From a bacterium (GTDB lineage Bacteria; Bacillota; Bacilli; Lactobacillales; Streptococcaceae), in contig CAJNBS010000004.1 of assembly GCA_905221065.1 (NCBI GenBank), positions 62,001 to 126,000 on the forward strand: a stretch of DNA of 64,000 bases, in the 5' to 3' direction. The notes under the pieces are model-generated. The model was given only the letters and a program-made list of their open reading frames with translations. It did no database searches and was not told where the DNA came from. Of this stretch, positions 23,240-32,938 are shown piece after piece. How positions within the stretch are numbered: the first letter of the stretch is position 1; each line of letters starts with the position of its first letter. The translations under genes were made by a program, and so were the position numbers.

Positions 23240-23881
23240 ATGAAACTACTTAAAAACCTTGGCTGGTTTCTTCTAGCCATTCTATCCTTTTACTTTATCT
23301 ATGGTCTGGTTCAGAGCATGGCGCTGTCAGCTCTTGGACTAGGGGCTTCAATCTTTGGAGTCTTACCACTTTATGTCGTCCTGTCAGGGGCCTATGTTTA
23401 TGGAGTTTACAGATGGTATCAGACAGAAAAGGTTAGCATCCAGACGACGGTTTTTAATCGTTATATCTGGTTGCCTACTCTGGTTTTGCTAGTGGCTATT
23501 ACAGCCCAGTTCTTTTTACCAGAAGATCCGTCGGTCAGTCAACAAATCGTATCTCAACTGACAGTGGAACAGCCTGCATTTGGTTTCTTTATGGTGGTGG
23601 TCTTTGCTCCTTTGACGGAAGAACTTATCTTTAGAGGAATGCTGGCACGCTATCTCTTTCCTAAGCAGGACAATAGTAAACAAACTCTGATTTTTCTTCT
23701 GGTATCCAGTGTTCTATTTGCCTTGATTCATTTCCCAGGTGATGTGCAACAATTTTTTGTCTATTTTAGCCTTGGTTTTAGCTTGGGCTTGGCTTATATT
23801 AGCAGAAAAGGTCTGGTCTACAGTATTTCTCTCCACGCTTTGAATAATTTAGTCGGCTTTTTGATGATTCTCATGCTATAA
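23240..23881 (+). CDS. CPBP (CAAX/Abi) family intramembrane metalloprotease
   Basis: A 213-aa membrane protein with several helices and the CPBP motifs: EELIFRGMLARYL (about 130-142, EExxxR), a histidine in LIHFPGD, and HALNN near the C-terminus. In streptococci and lactobacilli such proteins serve as bacteriocin self-immunity factors (known of the family). Placement behind an ABC exporter and an XRE regulator supports an immunity or membrane-stress role (inference). SD AGGAG lies 7 nt before ATG 23240. Confidence 0.88.
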   Translation: MKLLKNLGWFLLAILSFYFIYGLVQSMALSALGLGASIFGVLPLYVVLSGAYVYGVYRWYQTEKVSIQTTVFNRYIWLPTLVLLVAITAQFFLPEDPSVSQQIVSQLTVEQPAFGFFMVVVFAPLTEELIFRGMLARYLFPKQDNSKQTLIFLLVSSVLFALIHFPGDVQQFFVYFSLGFSLGLAYISRKGLVYSISLHALNNLVGFLMILML

Positions 23882-23898
23882 TAGAGTCAGGAGGTCAC

Positions 23899-24129
23899 AT
23901 GAAACGAGTAATTTTATTAGCAGTGATTCAAGCAGTTGTTCTATTTTTCATTATTGGAGCGCTAGCTTATGCCTTTAAGGGAGATTTCTTCTACAGCCAT
24001 CTAGCAGTGGTCTTTGCCCCTATTGCCGGTATCTGGCGCTTTGGGACAGCTTATACAACGGAAATTGTCTTGCCTCGAAAGGCAGCTGAAATTGCTGAAA
24101 AGCGTAAAGCAGGCAAAAATTCAAAATAA
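23899..24129 (+). CDS. Small membrane protein, unknown function
   Basis: Last gene of the operon, 76 aa. It has two hydrophobic segments (VILLAVIQAVVLFFIIGALAY and LAVVFAPIAGIWRFG) and a Lys/Ala-rich C-terminal tail. SD AGGAGGT precedes the ATG by 7 nt. The family is not recognised. A terminator follows. Confidence 0.68.
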   Translation: MKRVILLAVIQAVVLFFIIGALAYAFKGDFFYSHLAVVFAPIAGIWRFGTAYTTEIVLPRKAAEIAEKRKAGKNSK

Positions 24130-24134
24130 GAGAG

Positions 24135-24159
24135 TCCGGTGAACTTCATCGGATTTTTT
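24135..24159 (+). terminator. Terminator of the XRE/ABC/CPBP operon
   Basis: TCCGGTGA (24135-24142) pairs with TCATCGGA (24146-24153, one G-U pair), then T6. Confidence 0.82.
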
Positions 24160-24282
24160 ATTCGCGCTAATTTTTATGGACTTCACCTGATTTTTAAAGA
24201 CTGGCAAACTTTTCTGATGATTTTCATGAAGAGCCTGCGCTTTTATGGTAAAATAGTAACAGAATAAAAGAGGAGAGAAACA

Positions 24283-26046
24283 ATGAAACGTAGTATGTAT
24301 GCTGGTCGTGTTCGTGAGGAACACATCGGACAAGAAATTACCTTGAAAGGATGGGTTAGCCGTCGTCGTGACCTTGGTGGTTTGATCTTTATCGACCTTC
24401 GTGACCGTGAAGGGATCATGCAGTTGGTTATCAACCCTGAAAAAGTATCTGCAGAGGTCATGGCAACAGCTGAAAGCCTTCGTAGTGAGTTTGTCATCGA
24501 GGTGACTGGACAAGTCGTTGCGCGTGAACAAGCCAATGATAAGTTGTCAACAGGTGCAGTTGAGTTAAATGTAACAGCTTTGACAGTGCTCAATACAGCT
24601 AAAACAACACCATTTGAGATTAAGGATGGCATTGAGGCCAATGACGATACACGTTTGCGTTACCGTTACCTTGACCTTCGCCGTCCAGAAATGTTGGAAA
24701 ATCTTAAACTTCGTGCTAAGGTGACCCACTCTATCCGTAATTATTTGGATGAGTTGGAGTTTATCGATGTGGAGACACCATTCCTTTCTAAGTCAACGCC
24801 AGAAGGGGCGCGTGACTATTTGGTACCGTCTCGTGTTAATAAAGGGCATTTTTACGCTCTTCCTCAAAGTCCACAAATCACGAAGCAGTTGTTGATGAAT
24901 GCTGGTTTTGACCGTTACTACCAAATCGTCAAATGTTTCCGTGACGAGGACTTGCGTGGAGACCGCCAGCCTGAGTTCACTCAGGTCGACTTGGAAACGT
25001 CTTTCCTTACTGAGCAAGAAATCCAAGATATCACAGAAGGTTTGATTGCGCGCGTGATGAAGGAAACAAAAGGTATCGAAGTGACACTTCCATTCCCTCG
25101 TATGAAATACGATGATGCGATGGCTCTTTACGGTTCTGATAAACCTGATACCCGTTTTGACATGTTGCTTCAGGACCTGACAGAAGTGGTCAAAGGTGTA
25201 GACTTTAAAGTCTTTTCAGAAGCACCTGCTGTAAAATCCATTGTGGTCAAAGGAGCTGCGGACAACTATTCACGTAAAGACATCGACAAGATGACAGAAG
25301 TAGCCAAACAGTACGGTGCCAAAGGCCTTGCTTGGGTTAAGGTTGTTGATGGAGAATTAAACGGACCAGTTGCCAAATTCTTGACTGGCATCCAAGCAGA
25401 ATTGACAACAGCTCTTGCTCTTGAAGATAAGGACTTGGTTCTCTTTGTGGCAGATACGCTTGAGGTAGCCAATGCAACACTTGGTGCCCTTCGTGGACGT
25501 ATTGCCAAAGAGCTTGGCTTGATTGATAATGATAAATTTAACTTCCTTTGGGTAGTTGACTGGCCAATGTTTGAATGGTCTGAAGAAGAAGGCCGTTACA
25601 TGAGCGCCCACCATCCATTCACTCTTCCACAGGAAGAAACTGCTCACGAATTAGAAGGTGATTTGGCTAAGGTTCGTGCCATTGCTTACGATATCGTTTT
25701 GAACGGTTATGAACTTGGTGGTGGTAGCCTTCGTATCAACCAAAAAGACCTTCAAGAACGTATGTTCAAGGCTCTTGGTTTCTCAGCCGAGGAAGCAAAT
25801 GACCAGTTTGGATTCCTTCTTGAAGCCATGGACTATGGTTTCCCACCACACGGTGGTTTGGCTATCGGACTTGACCGTTTTGTTATGTTGCTTGCAGGAG
25901 AAGAAAATATTCGTGAAGTTATTGCCTTTCCTAAGAACAACAAGGCAACTGACCCAATGACACAAGCTCCATCAACAGTCGCTCTCAAACAACTAGAGGA
26001 ACTCAGCTTACAAGTAGAAGAAGATGAAACAAGCAAAACGAATTAA
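24283..26046 (+). CDS. aspS: Aspartyl-tRNA synthetase
   Basis: Class II synthetase of 587 aa. The N-terminal OB-fold anticodon domain is at about 1-110. Motif 2 is [20 protein letters not shown], the bacterial GAD insertion is at about 290-420, and motif 3 is [23 protein letters not shown] precedes the ATG and TTTATGGTAAAATAG is the extended -10. The last 23 nt overlap the following YitT-like gene. The hisS-aspS order is typical of Firmicutes, though here an operon is inserted between them. Confidence 0.96.
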   Translation: MKRSMYAGRVREEHIGQEITLKGWVSRRRDLGGLIFIDLRDREGIMQLVINPEKVSAEVMATAESLRSEFVIEVTGQVVAREQANDKLSTGAVELNVTALTVLNTAKTTPFEIKDGIEANDDTRLRYRYLDLRRPEMLENLKLRAKVTHSIRNYLDELEFIDVETPFLSKSTPEGARDYLVPSRVNKGHFYALPQSPQITKQLLMNAGFDRYYQIVKCFRDEDLRGDRQPEFTQVDLETSFLTEQEIQDITEGLIARVMKETKGIEVTLPFPRMKYDDAMALYGSDKPDTRFDMLLQDLTEVVKGVDFKVFSEAPAVKSIVVKGAADNYSRKDIDKMTEVAKQYGAKGLAWVKVVDGELNGPVAKFLTGIQAELTTALALEDKDLVLFVADTLEVANATLGALRGRIAKELGLIDNDKFNFLWVVDWPMFEWSEEEGRYMSAHHPFTLPQEETAHELEGDLAKVRAIAYDIVLNGYELGGGSLRINQKDLQERMFKALGFSAEEANDQFGFLLEAMDYGFPPHGGLAIGLDRFVMLLAGEENIREVIAFPKNNKATDPMTQAPSTVALKQLEELSLQVEEDETSKTN

Positions 26047-26965
26047 GCGGTGGCGCTATTATCTGCGCCGCTTTGCTTATCAGATAAAAATTTTACGTGT
26101 CTTACAAAGCATCTCTCGGGAAAAATATGATGAGAAGATTTCGGCCTCTCTGGTATATGGTTTTCTATCAGCAGTAGCGGTCAATTTCTTTTTCCAACCA
26201 GGGCATGTGTATTCGAGTGGTGCGACAGGTCTTGCACAGATTATCTCTGCCTTGAGTAATCACTGGTTTGGTTTTCATATTCCGATTTCGCTGACCTTCT
26301 ACGCTATTAATTTTCCTTTGATGGTCTTGGCCTGGTATCAGATTGGCCATAAGTTCACCGTCTTTACCTTTATCACGGTATCCATGAGTTCCTTCTTTAT
26401 CCAGTTTGTCCCTGTGGCAACCTTGACGGAGGATCCTATTATCAATGCTCTCTTTGGGGGCGTTGTCATGGGCTTGGGGATTGGTTTTGCTCTTCGAAAC
26501 AATATCTCCAGCGGTGGGACAGATATTGTCAGTCTGACCATTCGCAAGAAAACAGGTAAGAATGTCGGCAGTATCTCTTTCTTGGTAAATGGGACCATCA
26601 TGCTGATAGCAGGTTTGACCTTTGGTTGGAAATACGCCCTCTACTCTATGATTACTATCTTTGTCTCTAGCCGTGTGACAGACGCTGTCTTTACTAAGCA
26701 AAAACGCATGCAGGCCATGATTGTGACCAATCATCCAGACAAGGTAATTGAAAAAATCCATAAAAAATTGCACCGCGGAGCAACCATGATCCACGATGCA
26801 GAAGGAACTTATAATCACGAAAGAAAGGCAGTGTTAATCACTGTCATTACACGTGCAGAGTTTAATGAATTTAAACAGATTATGAAACAGGTGGATCCAA
26901 GCGCCTTTGTCTCTGTATCGGAGAATGTTCATATTCTGGGACGATTCGTTGAAACAGAAAATTAG
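26024..26965 (+). CDS. YitT family membrane protein (DUF161/DUF2179)
   Basis: A 313-aa membrane protein. After a basic N-terminus ([13 protein letters not shown]) come five or six helices (about 40-200) of the YitT_membrane domain, with [19 protein letters not shown] in a loop. The C-terminal domain (about 215-305) is cytoplasmic DUF2179 ([23 protein letters not shown]). The ATG at 26024 lies within aspS, with GAAGAAG as weak SD. The family function is not established. Confidence 0.8.
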   Translation: MKQAKRIKRWRYYLRRFAYQIKILRVLQSISREKYDEKISASLVYGFLSAVAVNFFFQPGHVYSSGATGLAQIISALSNHWFGFHIPISLTFYAINFPLMVLAWYQIGHKFTVFTFITVSMSSFFIQFVPVATLTEDPIINALFGGVVMGLGIGFALRNNISSGGTDIVSLTIRKKTGKNVGSISFLVNGTIMLIAGLTFGWKYALYSMITIFVSSRVTDAVFTKQKRMQAMIVTNHPDKVIEKIHKKLHRGATMIHDAEGTYNHERKAVLITVITRAEFNEFKQIMKQVDPSAFVSVSENVHILGRFVETEN

Positions 26966-26970
26966 TAATC

Positions 26971-27000
26971 AAAAAAACCAGCGCGAGCTGGTTTTTATTT
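26971..27000. terminator. Bidirectional terminator between the YitT-like gene and malR
   Basis: AAACCAGC (26975-26982), loop GCGA, GCTGGTTT (26987-26994), with A run before and T run after. The last bases overlap the malR stop region. Confidence 0.85.
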
Positions 27001-27981
27001 TTCAATAATTTTGTGGGCAATCAATTGGCGGTAGCAAATTTGTTTATTGCTTTTAGCATCGTTGATAATCTGAAGAATGGTTTCAAATGATGTTCGACCA
27101 AGTTCTAGGCTATTAATATCGACATAGGCTGCCAAGTTGAGCTTGGGATTGACCGAGTCGAAGCTGAGAACAGGGATATCCAGTTGGTGCTTTGCGATGT
27201 AATCACAGACCCCTTCAGCTAGGAGGCTATCAGTTGTGATGATAGCATCAATCATAGGATCATGTTTAAACAAACGCTTACTGAATTGATACCCTTTTTC
27301 TTCTAGAAATTCGTTCGCAAAATAGGTCAAGTTACTATCAAGAGGCAGTTGGTACTGTTTGAGTGCTGACTCATAGCCTGTTAAACGGTCTTGCGTTACG
27401 AAGAGTCGCTTAGTCCCTCCAATAAAGGCAATTCGTTTGCAGCCTTTTTTGATAAAATATTCAGTCGCATCAAAGCCAGCTTGAACATTGTCATTATCGA
27501 CAAGTGGAATGAAGGGGGACAGAGATTTTCCTAGGATGAGGAAGGGGAACTGCTCATCAGCCACCAGTTTGACTAAAGGATCCTCCTCTTCGGCATAAAG
27601 GAAAATTAAACCGTCCACACGTTTACCATAGACCATTTGTGAGATGGCAGTAAGGCGCTCCTTCTCATCTTTCCCTGTTGCTATCTGAATGGCATAGTGG
27701 TTTTCAGAGGCGACTTGAGAGATGCCACGTAGGACTGATGGAAAGAAAGGATTTTGATAGAATGCGTCTGAGTCGTCAGGAAGCACCAAGCCGATAACTT
27801 GGGTATAACTGCTTACCAAGCTACGAGCGTTGAGGTTGGGATGGTAATTAAGCTCCTTCATAGCCTTGCGAACGCGTTTTTTTGTTTCGTCGCTAATGGT
27901 TGATTTATTTTGAATAACACGGGTTACGGTTGAAGGCGAAACACCAGCAGCCTTGGCCACGTCTTTAATCGTAACGGGCAT
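26995..27981 (-). CDS. malR: Maltose operon repressor, LacI family
   Basis: LacI/GalR repressor of 328 aa. The N-terminal HTH with hinge helix is TIKDVAKAAGVSPSTVTRVI, and the periplasmic-binding-like sugar domain spans about 60-328. It represses malXCD and malQP through palindromes of the CGCAAACGTTTGCG type (known for pneumococcal MalR). Both such sites are present between malX and malQ. It is preceded by malA with 9 nt between them. SD AGGAG precedes the ATG. Confidence 0.93.
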   Translation of the reverse strand: MPVTIKDVAKAAGVSPSTVTRVIQNKSTISDETKKRVRKAMKELNYHPNLNARSLVSSYTQVIGLVLPDDSDAFYQNPFFPSVLRGISQVASENHYAIQIATGKDEKERLTAISQMVYGKRVDGLIFLYAEEEDPLVKLVADEQFPFLILGKSLSPFIPLVDNDNVQAGFDATEYFIKKGCKRIAFIGGTKRLFVTQDRLTGYESALKQYQLPLDSNLTYFANEFLEEKGYQFSKRLFKHDPMIDAIITTDSLLAEGVCDYIAKHQLDIPVLSFDSVNPKLNLAAYVDINSLELGRTSFETILQIINDAKSNKQICYRQLIAHKIIEK

Positions 27982-27990
27982 AAAAATCTC

Positions 27991-28791
27991 CTATTTATGA
28001 TAATCTGGATCACGGAAATGCGTTTTATAAAAGATAGTGACCAGATATAGAACAAAAAGAATGTTTTGTACAGTAATCAGAGTTGTCATATTTTGGCCAA
28101 ATAATCCCAAAATAAGCGTAATCAGAGTCGGCAATCCTAAACAGTTCAAGATAAAATGGTAGCACTCTTTAAAGGTTCTAAATGAAAAGAGGCGTGATTT
28201 CTTAGTGATATAAAGGAGAAGACTGGCTCCTAGAGAGATGATAAAGAAATTCAAACCAAAGAGGAAGCTAGCACCGAGAACTAGGAAGAGACTGATATAG
28301 ACACGATTTTGTTGGTACCAGTCCTTAGAAATTGCTTGGGTCAAGCTGTCTTTACTTTTGAAACTCTCAGTCTGAATGGCTCGGTAAGAGATGCGAGTCA
28401 GTTCCTTGCTTTCCTTGCTGATGACCAGTTCTTTTGTATCGAAATGCAGTTGCAGGTCCTTCGGCAAGTCTTTGCTTTGACTTGGACCAATCACAACAGA
28501 AGGGTCTTGACTAGCTGTTCCTGTATAAGTTAAATTACCATCAACAATTCTAGCATGTTCAGAGAGGTCTTGGACAACTCCATCTGTCAGAGGTTCATAG
28601 ACATTATCGATAAAGGTTTCTAGCGGATAAGTCTCCTGTGAGCTGTTTTGGATGGCAATAGGTACCATAGACAAGCTGATAAGGAAGATACTGGTAAAGA
28701 GTAGTTGAAACCAGTTGAGCCCGAAACGTTTGGACAGGGGCTTACGAAATCCCCAAATACTTGAAAAATAGGAAAATGGATATGGAAGCAT
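27991..28791 (-). CDS. malA: Maltodextrin utilisation membrane protein MalA (DUF1189)
   Basis: A 266-aa membrane protein. It has one N-terminal helix (about 26-48), an extracellular domain (about 50-160) and three or four C-terminal helices. The layout and the position before malR match pneumococcal MalA, whose exact role is not settled. The SD is weak (AGAAAGA). It is first gene of a malA-malR operon with its own promoter at 28829-28857, separate from malXCD. Confidence 0.85.
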   Translation of the reverse strand: MLPYPFSYFSSIWGFRKPLSKRFGLNWFQLLFTSIFLISLSMVPIAIQNSSQETYPLETFIDNVYEPLTDGVVQDLSEHARIVDGNLTYTGTASQDPSVVIGPSQSKDLPKDLQLHFDTKELVISKESKELTRISYRAIQTESFKSKDSLTQAISKDWYQQNRVYISLFLVLGASFLFGLNFFIISLGASLLLYITKKSRLFSFRTFKECYHFILNCLGLPTLITLILGLFGQNMTTLITVQNILFVLYLVTIFYKTHFRDPDYHK

Positions 28792-28828
28792 AGGTATCTT
28801 TCTAAAAGGTGTTTTCTATATGAGTATT

Positions 28829-28857
28829 ATTATATAGAGAAATGTGCTTTATTTCAA
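28829..28857 (-). promoter_or_regulatory. Promoter of malA-malR
   Basis: On the minus strand TTGAAA (plus 28852-28857), 17-bp spacer, TATAAT (plus 28829-28834). No obvious MalR palindrome overlaps it. Confidence 0.75.
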
Positions 28858-28916
28858 GTCTAGGAGAGAAATTGCTTGTTGCAAGAATATTATTTACAGT
28901 AACAAGCTCCAAAATG

Positions 28917-28955
28917 AAAAAGGGTGGCGGGGATATATTATCCCTTGTCGCCACC
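28917..28955 (-). terminator. Terminator of malX-malC-malD
   Basis: Minus-strand GGTGGCG (plus 28949-28955) pairs with CGCCACC (plus 28923-28929), followed by CTTTTT. The stem overlaps the last codons and stop of malD. Confidence 0.82.
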
Positions 28956-29780
28956 ACTTGTAAGTCCTGAAACAAAGTTCTTTTGTAGGAAGAAGAAGAG
29001 AATACAGATTGGAAGGGCGATGAGGATAGCACCTGCTGAGAAGTAGGCAATCTTCATGTTCTTCGCATTGTTAACGAAGGTTTGGAGACCAACGGCAACA
29101 GTAAAGTATTCTTTCTCACGAAGCAAGAAACTAGAGAGGATGTAGTCTCCGAAAGGTCCCATGAAGGCCCAGAGAGCTTGTACGGCAACCATTGGGCGAA
29201 CAAGTGGAAGAACAATTTGCCAGAAGCGGCGGAAGTGTCCTGCACCGTCTAGTTTTGCAGATTCGTCTAGAGACATTGGTACTGTATCGAAGTAGCCTTT
29301 CATGAGCCAAGCATTCATCGGGATACCACCACCAACGTAGAGGAAGATGAGGAACCAGCTGTGGTTAAGGGCGTTCAACATAAGCGCCATAACGAAGAAG
29401 GCTGTCAAAGCGGCCATTGTTGGCACCATTTGGATGATCAAGAAGAAGACCAAACTTTGTTTACGAGCCAAGAAGTTGTAACGGCTGTATGCATAACCAG
29501 CAAGTACGATGATACTTGTTTGAACAGCCATAGTAATCAAGGCGATGATCAAAGTGTTGAGGTACCAAGTACCGTACAAGGTTTCAGAGAAGAGCCCTTG
29601 GAAGTTAGCAAAACTAAAGTCGACGTTGCTGTCTAGCTTAAAGGCTACTACGTTACCAGTCTTGAAGGCTGACATAATGGTAATCAAAAGTGGATAGATA
29701 ATCACGATTGAGAGACCAATCAAGTAAAGGTATGTAAGGGTTTGAGTCAGTCTACGTTTGAGTTTAATTGAGTTATTCAT
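28938..29780 (-). CDS. malD: Maltodextrin ABC transporter permease MalD (MalG-like)
   Basis: Membrane permease of 280 aa with six helices. The ABC coupling (EAA) loop reads [23 protein letters not shown] 29780 follows the malC stop by one base. SD GGAGG lies inside the last malC codons, so translation is coupled. Together with MalC it forms the import channel for maltodextrins delivered by MalX. No ATPase gene is present in the cluster; pneumococcus uses the shared ATPase MsmK encoded elsewhere (known), presumably also here. Confidence 0.93.
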   Translation of the reverse strand: MNNSIKLKRRLTQTLTYLYLIGLSIVIIYPLLITIMSAFKTGNVVAFKLDSNVDFSFANFQGLFSETLYGTWYLNTLIIALITMAVQTSIIVLAGYAYSRYNFLARKQSLVFFLIIQMVPTMAALTAFFVMALMLNALNHSWFLIFLYVGGGIPMNAWLMKGYFDTVPMSLDESAKLDGAGHFRRFWQIVLPLVRPMVAVQALWAFMGPFGDYILSSFLLREKEYFTVAVGLQTFVNNAKNMKIAYFSAGAILIALPICILFFFLQKNFVSGLTSGGDKG

Positions 29781-29781
29781 C

Positions 29782-31074
29782 TTAGACGTCCTCCATATCA
29801 AATGCGTGTAGTTTCTTGAATGCAATCATAGAGATTGAGATGACAATGATAGAGATAATCAAGGTAACAGCTGCCGCCATAGAGTATTGAGGAGATGTAC
29901 CTGTTGTCAAACGGTAAATCCATGAAATCAAGATATCGGTTGAACCAGCTCCACCACCGACACTACCAGGTCCTCCAGCGTTGAAGAGGTACATGATAGA
30001 GAAGTTGTTAAAGTTGAAGGTGTATTGACTGATCAAAGTAGGTGCCGCAACAGCCAAGATCATTGGGAAAGTGATGTTGCGGAATTTTTGCCAAGCATTG
30101 GCACCATCAATATAAGCTGCTTCGTAAAGGTCATTAGGAATAGATTGCAAGATACCCAAAGTCAAAACGTAGATGTATGGGAATCCGAGCCAACCTTGCA
30201 TCATAATCAAGGCAATCTTAGTCCAAGTTGGGTCTGTTTTCCAAGGAATAAGAGCCCCATCAAGGAAAGGAAGGAATTTAGCCAAGATTGGCAATACTTG
30301 AGTGTTGATAGCTCCGACACTATCGTTAAACATGTTTGAGAATGTCAAGATAGTGATGAAGGCTGGGACAGCCCAAGGAAGAAGGAAAATAACACCGAAG
30401 ATACGTTTTCCTTTGATAAACGGTTGGTTAGCAATGATAGCTGTGAAGATACCGATGACGATTTGTAAAGTAGAAGCTGCCAAAGCCCAGATGATAGTCC
30501 AAGAAAGAACGGCACCAAAGGCTGAACGGAAGGTACTCAAGCTCCAGATGTTTGTAAAGTTTGTCAAACCAACCCAGTCCAATAATTTGTTTGGTGGCAA
30601 GTGTTGGAAGTCGTAGTTAGTAAAGGCGATCATCAAGGTTACGATAACTGGGAAGATAATCGCGAATGTCATGGCAACATAAGATGGGATGATCAAGAGG
30701 TAAGGGAAGCCATTTTCATAGATTCCTTTGATCATATCTTTGAGGCTACATGGAACTGGAATTCCATTGTTAATGCGTTTTGCAATTGTATGTGCATCTT
30801 TAATATTTGAGAAATAAAAGAGCACATAAACGACTACAAAGATTAAATGGAAGGCACCACGAATCAGCATAAAGAGGGAATTATCTCGACCTGGTTTGTC
30901 ACCAAGAGTGATGAGATTGCTCAATTCAGGGGCTGCAAGTGCTAGGAAGTAAAGGACAAATACAAGGGTTACACCAAGGAAGATAAAACCTTTTGCTTTT
31001 TGTTTATTGTAAATCTGTCCTAACCCAGGAATGATAGACAGCAGGGCTGCTTTACTAGGTTGTTGCTTTTCCAT
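29782..31074 (-). CDS. malC: Maltodextrin ABC transporter permease MalC (MalF-like)
   Basis: Membrane permease of 430 aa, about eight helices. An N-terminal extension (about 1-110) has its own helices, starting [18 protein letters not shown]. The coupling loop is [23 protein letters not shown] 31074 (MEKQQPSK) has SD AAGGAG 6 nt upstream; a second in-frame ATG 15 nt earlier lies on top of that SD and is less likely. Confidence 0.93.
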   Translation of the reverse strand: MEKQQPSKAALLSIIPGLGQIYNKQKAKGFIFLGVTLVFVLYFLALAAPELSNLITLGDKPGRDNSLFMLIRGAFHLIFVVVYVLFYFSNIKDAHTIAKRINNGIPVPCSLKDMIKGIYENGFPYLLIIPSYVAMTFAIIFPVIVTLMIAFTNYDFQHLPPNKLLDWVGLTNFTNIWSLSTFRSAFGAVLSWTIIWALAASTLQIVIGIFTAIIANQPFIKGKRIFGVIFLLPWAVPAFITILTFSNMFNDSVGAINTQVLPILAKFLPFLDGALIPWKTDPTWTKIALIMMQGWLGFPYIYVLTLGILQSIPNDLYEAAYIDGANAWQKFRNITFPMILAVAAPTLISQYTFNFNNFSIMYLFNAGGPGSVGGGAGSTDILISWIYRLTTGTSPQYSMAAAVTLIISIIVISISMIAFKKLHAFDMEDV

Positions 31075-31183
31075 AATAACTCCTTTCATAGGATACTGGT
31101 TTCTAGATAAAACCTAAACTATTTATGTTTCTATTGATAAATTCAAAGGGGGATTTGATTTCCACCCCCCTTGAACAAATTTT

Positions 31184-32455
31184 TTATTCACCAAATTTTT
31201 GTTTGATTGTTTCTTTGATCAATGTTACAGCATCGTTAGCAGCTGTTTTAGCATCTTTCTTACCACTTACAGAGTCAAAGAGCATGTTAGCAGCTGGTTC
31301 CCAAACTGCAGACATTTGAGAGATGTTTGGCATTGGTTGAGCGTTCTTGAACTGTTTGATAACAGCTGTTGTCAACTCATCGTTTTTACCTTCAGCGTAT
31401 GAACGAGCTTCAGTGTTAGCTGGGATTTCGTTAGTTGCATCGTAGAAGGCTTTTTGTTGTTCAGTTGAAACAAGGAAGTCTACAAATTTTTGTGCGCCTT
31501 CAAGGTTCTTAGTGCTTGATGGGATGATCCAAGCTTTACCACCACCGAATGCTGAGTAGTCTTTTCCGTTTGGAAGAGTTGGGATAGTTGCAACACCGTA
31601 GTTTACTTTAGCATCTTTGAATGCTTGAGCTTTCCAAGGTCCGTCGATGATAGCAGCTGTTTTACCTTCTTGGAATTGAGTTTGGATTAAGTTTCCAGCA
31701 GCTGTACCATCTTGCATACCTTTAGGCCATTTTTCGTACCAAGATTTAGCGTAGTTGATACCTGCGATAGAACCGTCGTTAGCAAGACCGATGTCTTTAG
31801 CATCTTTACCGTTTTGACCGAATACGTAAGCACCGTTACCAGCAAGAAGTCCGTATGCATAGTAGAAGTTTGTCCAGTCAGCTAGGAAAGCAGAAGTTTT
31901 TCCATCTTCTCCAGCGAATGCGTATTTGCTGTCTTTAGCAAGGTTTTCCAAGTCAGCAAATGTTTTTGGAGCTTCTTTTACCAAGTCTTTGTTGTAGTAC
32001 ATAACAAGTGACTCGATAACGGCAGGAGCACCGTAAACTTTACCGTCAGCAGCTGTTACAAGAGATTTAGTTTTATCATCTGTTTTAGCGCCATCGCTCA
32101 ATTTAACTTCTGAAAGTTGTCCGTCAGTACCAAGGCTACCTACACGGTCGTATGGAGCCATCATAACGTCAGCGGCTTGACCTGATTGGTTGTCAAGAGA
32201 AAGTTTGTCAAGACCACCAAGTTGGTCACCAGATTTGATGTTAACTTTTGTTCCTGATTCTTTTTCATAAGCTTTAGCAACTGTTTCAGCATAAGCTTTG
32301 TATTGGTCTTCAACGTAAAGAGTGATTTCTTTCGCTTCAGATGAACCAGAATCAGCAGGCTTATCAGCAGTTTTGCTTCCGCAAGCTACTAAAAGCAAGC
32401 TAGCAAGTGTAACAGTTCCAAGCACAGCAGCGCTCTTCATGAATTTAGATGACAT
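31184..32455 (-). CDS. malX: Maltose/maltodextrin-binding lipoprotein
   Basis: Solute-binding protein of 423 aa anchored to the membrane. The signal peptide ends in lipobox LLVACGS (Cys about 25), followed by a Ser/Asp-rich linker and a family 1 extracellular solute-binding fold (ITLYVEDQYKAYAETVAKAY start). It hands maltodextrins to MalC-MalD. Codon bias is strong (high expression). It is first gene of malXCD, under a promoter followed by a MalR box. The SD AGGAGG is well spaced. Confidence 0.95.
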   Translation of the reverse strand: MSSKFMKSAAVLGTVTLASLLLVACGSKTADKPADSGSSEAKEITLYVEDQYKAYAETVAKAYEKESGTKVNIKSGDQLGGLDKLSLDNQSGQAADVMMAPYDRVGSLGTDGQLSEVKLSDGAKTDDKTKSLVTAADGKVYGAPAVIESLVMYYNKDLVKEAPKTFADLENLAKDSKYAFAGEDGKTSAFLADWTNFYYAYGLLAGNGAYVFGQNGKDAKDIGLANDGSIAGINYAKSWYEKWPKGMQDGTAAGNLIQTQFQEGKTAAIIDGPWKAQAFKDAKVNYGVATIPTLPNGKDYSAFGGGKAWIIPSSTKNLEGAQKFVDFLVSTEQQKAFYDATNEIPANTEARSYAEGKNDELTTAVIKQFKNAQPMPNISQMSAVWEPAANMLFDSVSGKKDAKTAANDAVTLIKETIKQKFGE

Positions 32456-32493
32456 AGTGTATTCCTCCTAAAGAATAACAAATTTTATAATGA

Positions 32494-32512
32494 GGAAACG
32501 CAAACGTTTTCC
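32494..32512. promoter_or_regulatory. MalR operator downstream of the malX start site
   Basis: GGAAACGCAAACGTTTTCC, a LacI-type palindrome centred on AACGTT. It lies just after the expected +1 of the malX promoter, where a repressor blocks elongation or initiation. Confidence 0.82.
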
Positions 32513-32523
32513 TTTATGGGACT

Positions 32524-32552
32524 AGTATAGCACAAATAGAAAACGGTTGCAA
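32524..32552 (-). promoter_or_regulatory. malX promoter
   Basis: Minus-strand TTGCAA (plus 32547-32552), 17-bp spacer, TATACT (plus 32524-32529). The same -35 and -10 words occur in the malQ promoter, so the two divergent promoters are matched. Confidence 0.85.
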
Positions 32553-32843
32553 GTGTTTTTTGTAAAAATTTTAAAAAAATTTCACGGGAATGGTAAGCGT
32601 TTTATTCGTTTATAATAGAAGAAAAGTCAGAAAATATATTTTCATGATTTTACTGAAATTATTTAGGGAAACGATTGCCTAGATTTTGAGCAAAAATAAA
32701 TTGCTCTAGACCAAAAGTAGGCTAAGTTGAGCCTTCTATTTGTAGTTGAAGAAGATTTTGTAAATAGAAAAGGAAAATGTATATGTATACATAAAGAAGG
32801 ACAACTTTTTTTAAAAAAATAATCAAAAGTTTTTTAAAAACGC
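32553..32843. other. malX-malQ divergent spacer
   Basis: About 290 bp between the two promoters without a supported gene. It holds an orphan TATAAT near 32611, a stem-like pair GTAGGCTAAG with GAGCCTTCTATTT near 32717-32745, and GTATATGTATACAT near 32778. Binding of further regulators (for example CcpA) is possible, but no perfect cre site was seen. Confidence 0.4.
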
Positions 32844-32872
32844 TTGCAATTATTCCAAAAATAAAGTATACT
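32844..32872 (+). promoter_or_regulatory. malQ promoter
   Basis: TTGCAA 32844-32849, 17-bp spacer, TATACT 32867-32872. Confidence 0.85.
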
Positions 32873-32880
32873 TATCTTAA

Positions 32881-32894
32881 CGCAAACGTTTGCG
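32881..32894. promoter_or_regulatory. MalR operator of malQP
   Basis: Perfect palindrome CGCAAACGTTTGCG immediately after the expected +1 of malQ. Confidence 0.88.
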
Positions 32895-32938
32895 CCCAAA
32901 AATGAAAATTTAAACTACAAATACACGAGGTGTTGTTT

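Noticed and set aside
26168-26818. A 216-aa minus-strand frame opposite the YitT-like gene
   Set aside because: Lies wholly inside a well-supported gene, has no SD, and its composition is that of a reverse-complement shadow.
32580-32620. TATAAT near 32611 as an additional promoter for malQ
   Set aside because: No matching -35 and no gene close behind; the malQ promoter at 32844-32872 is far better.
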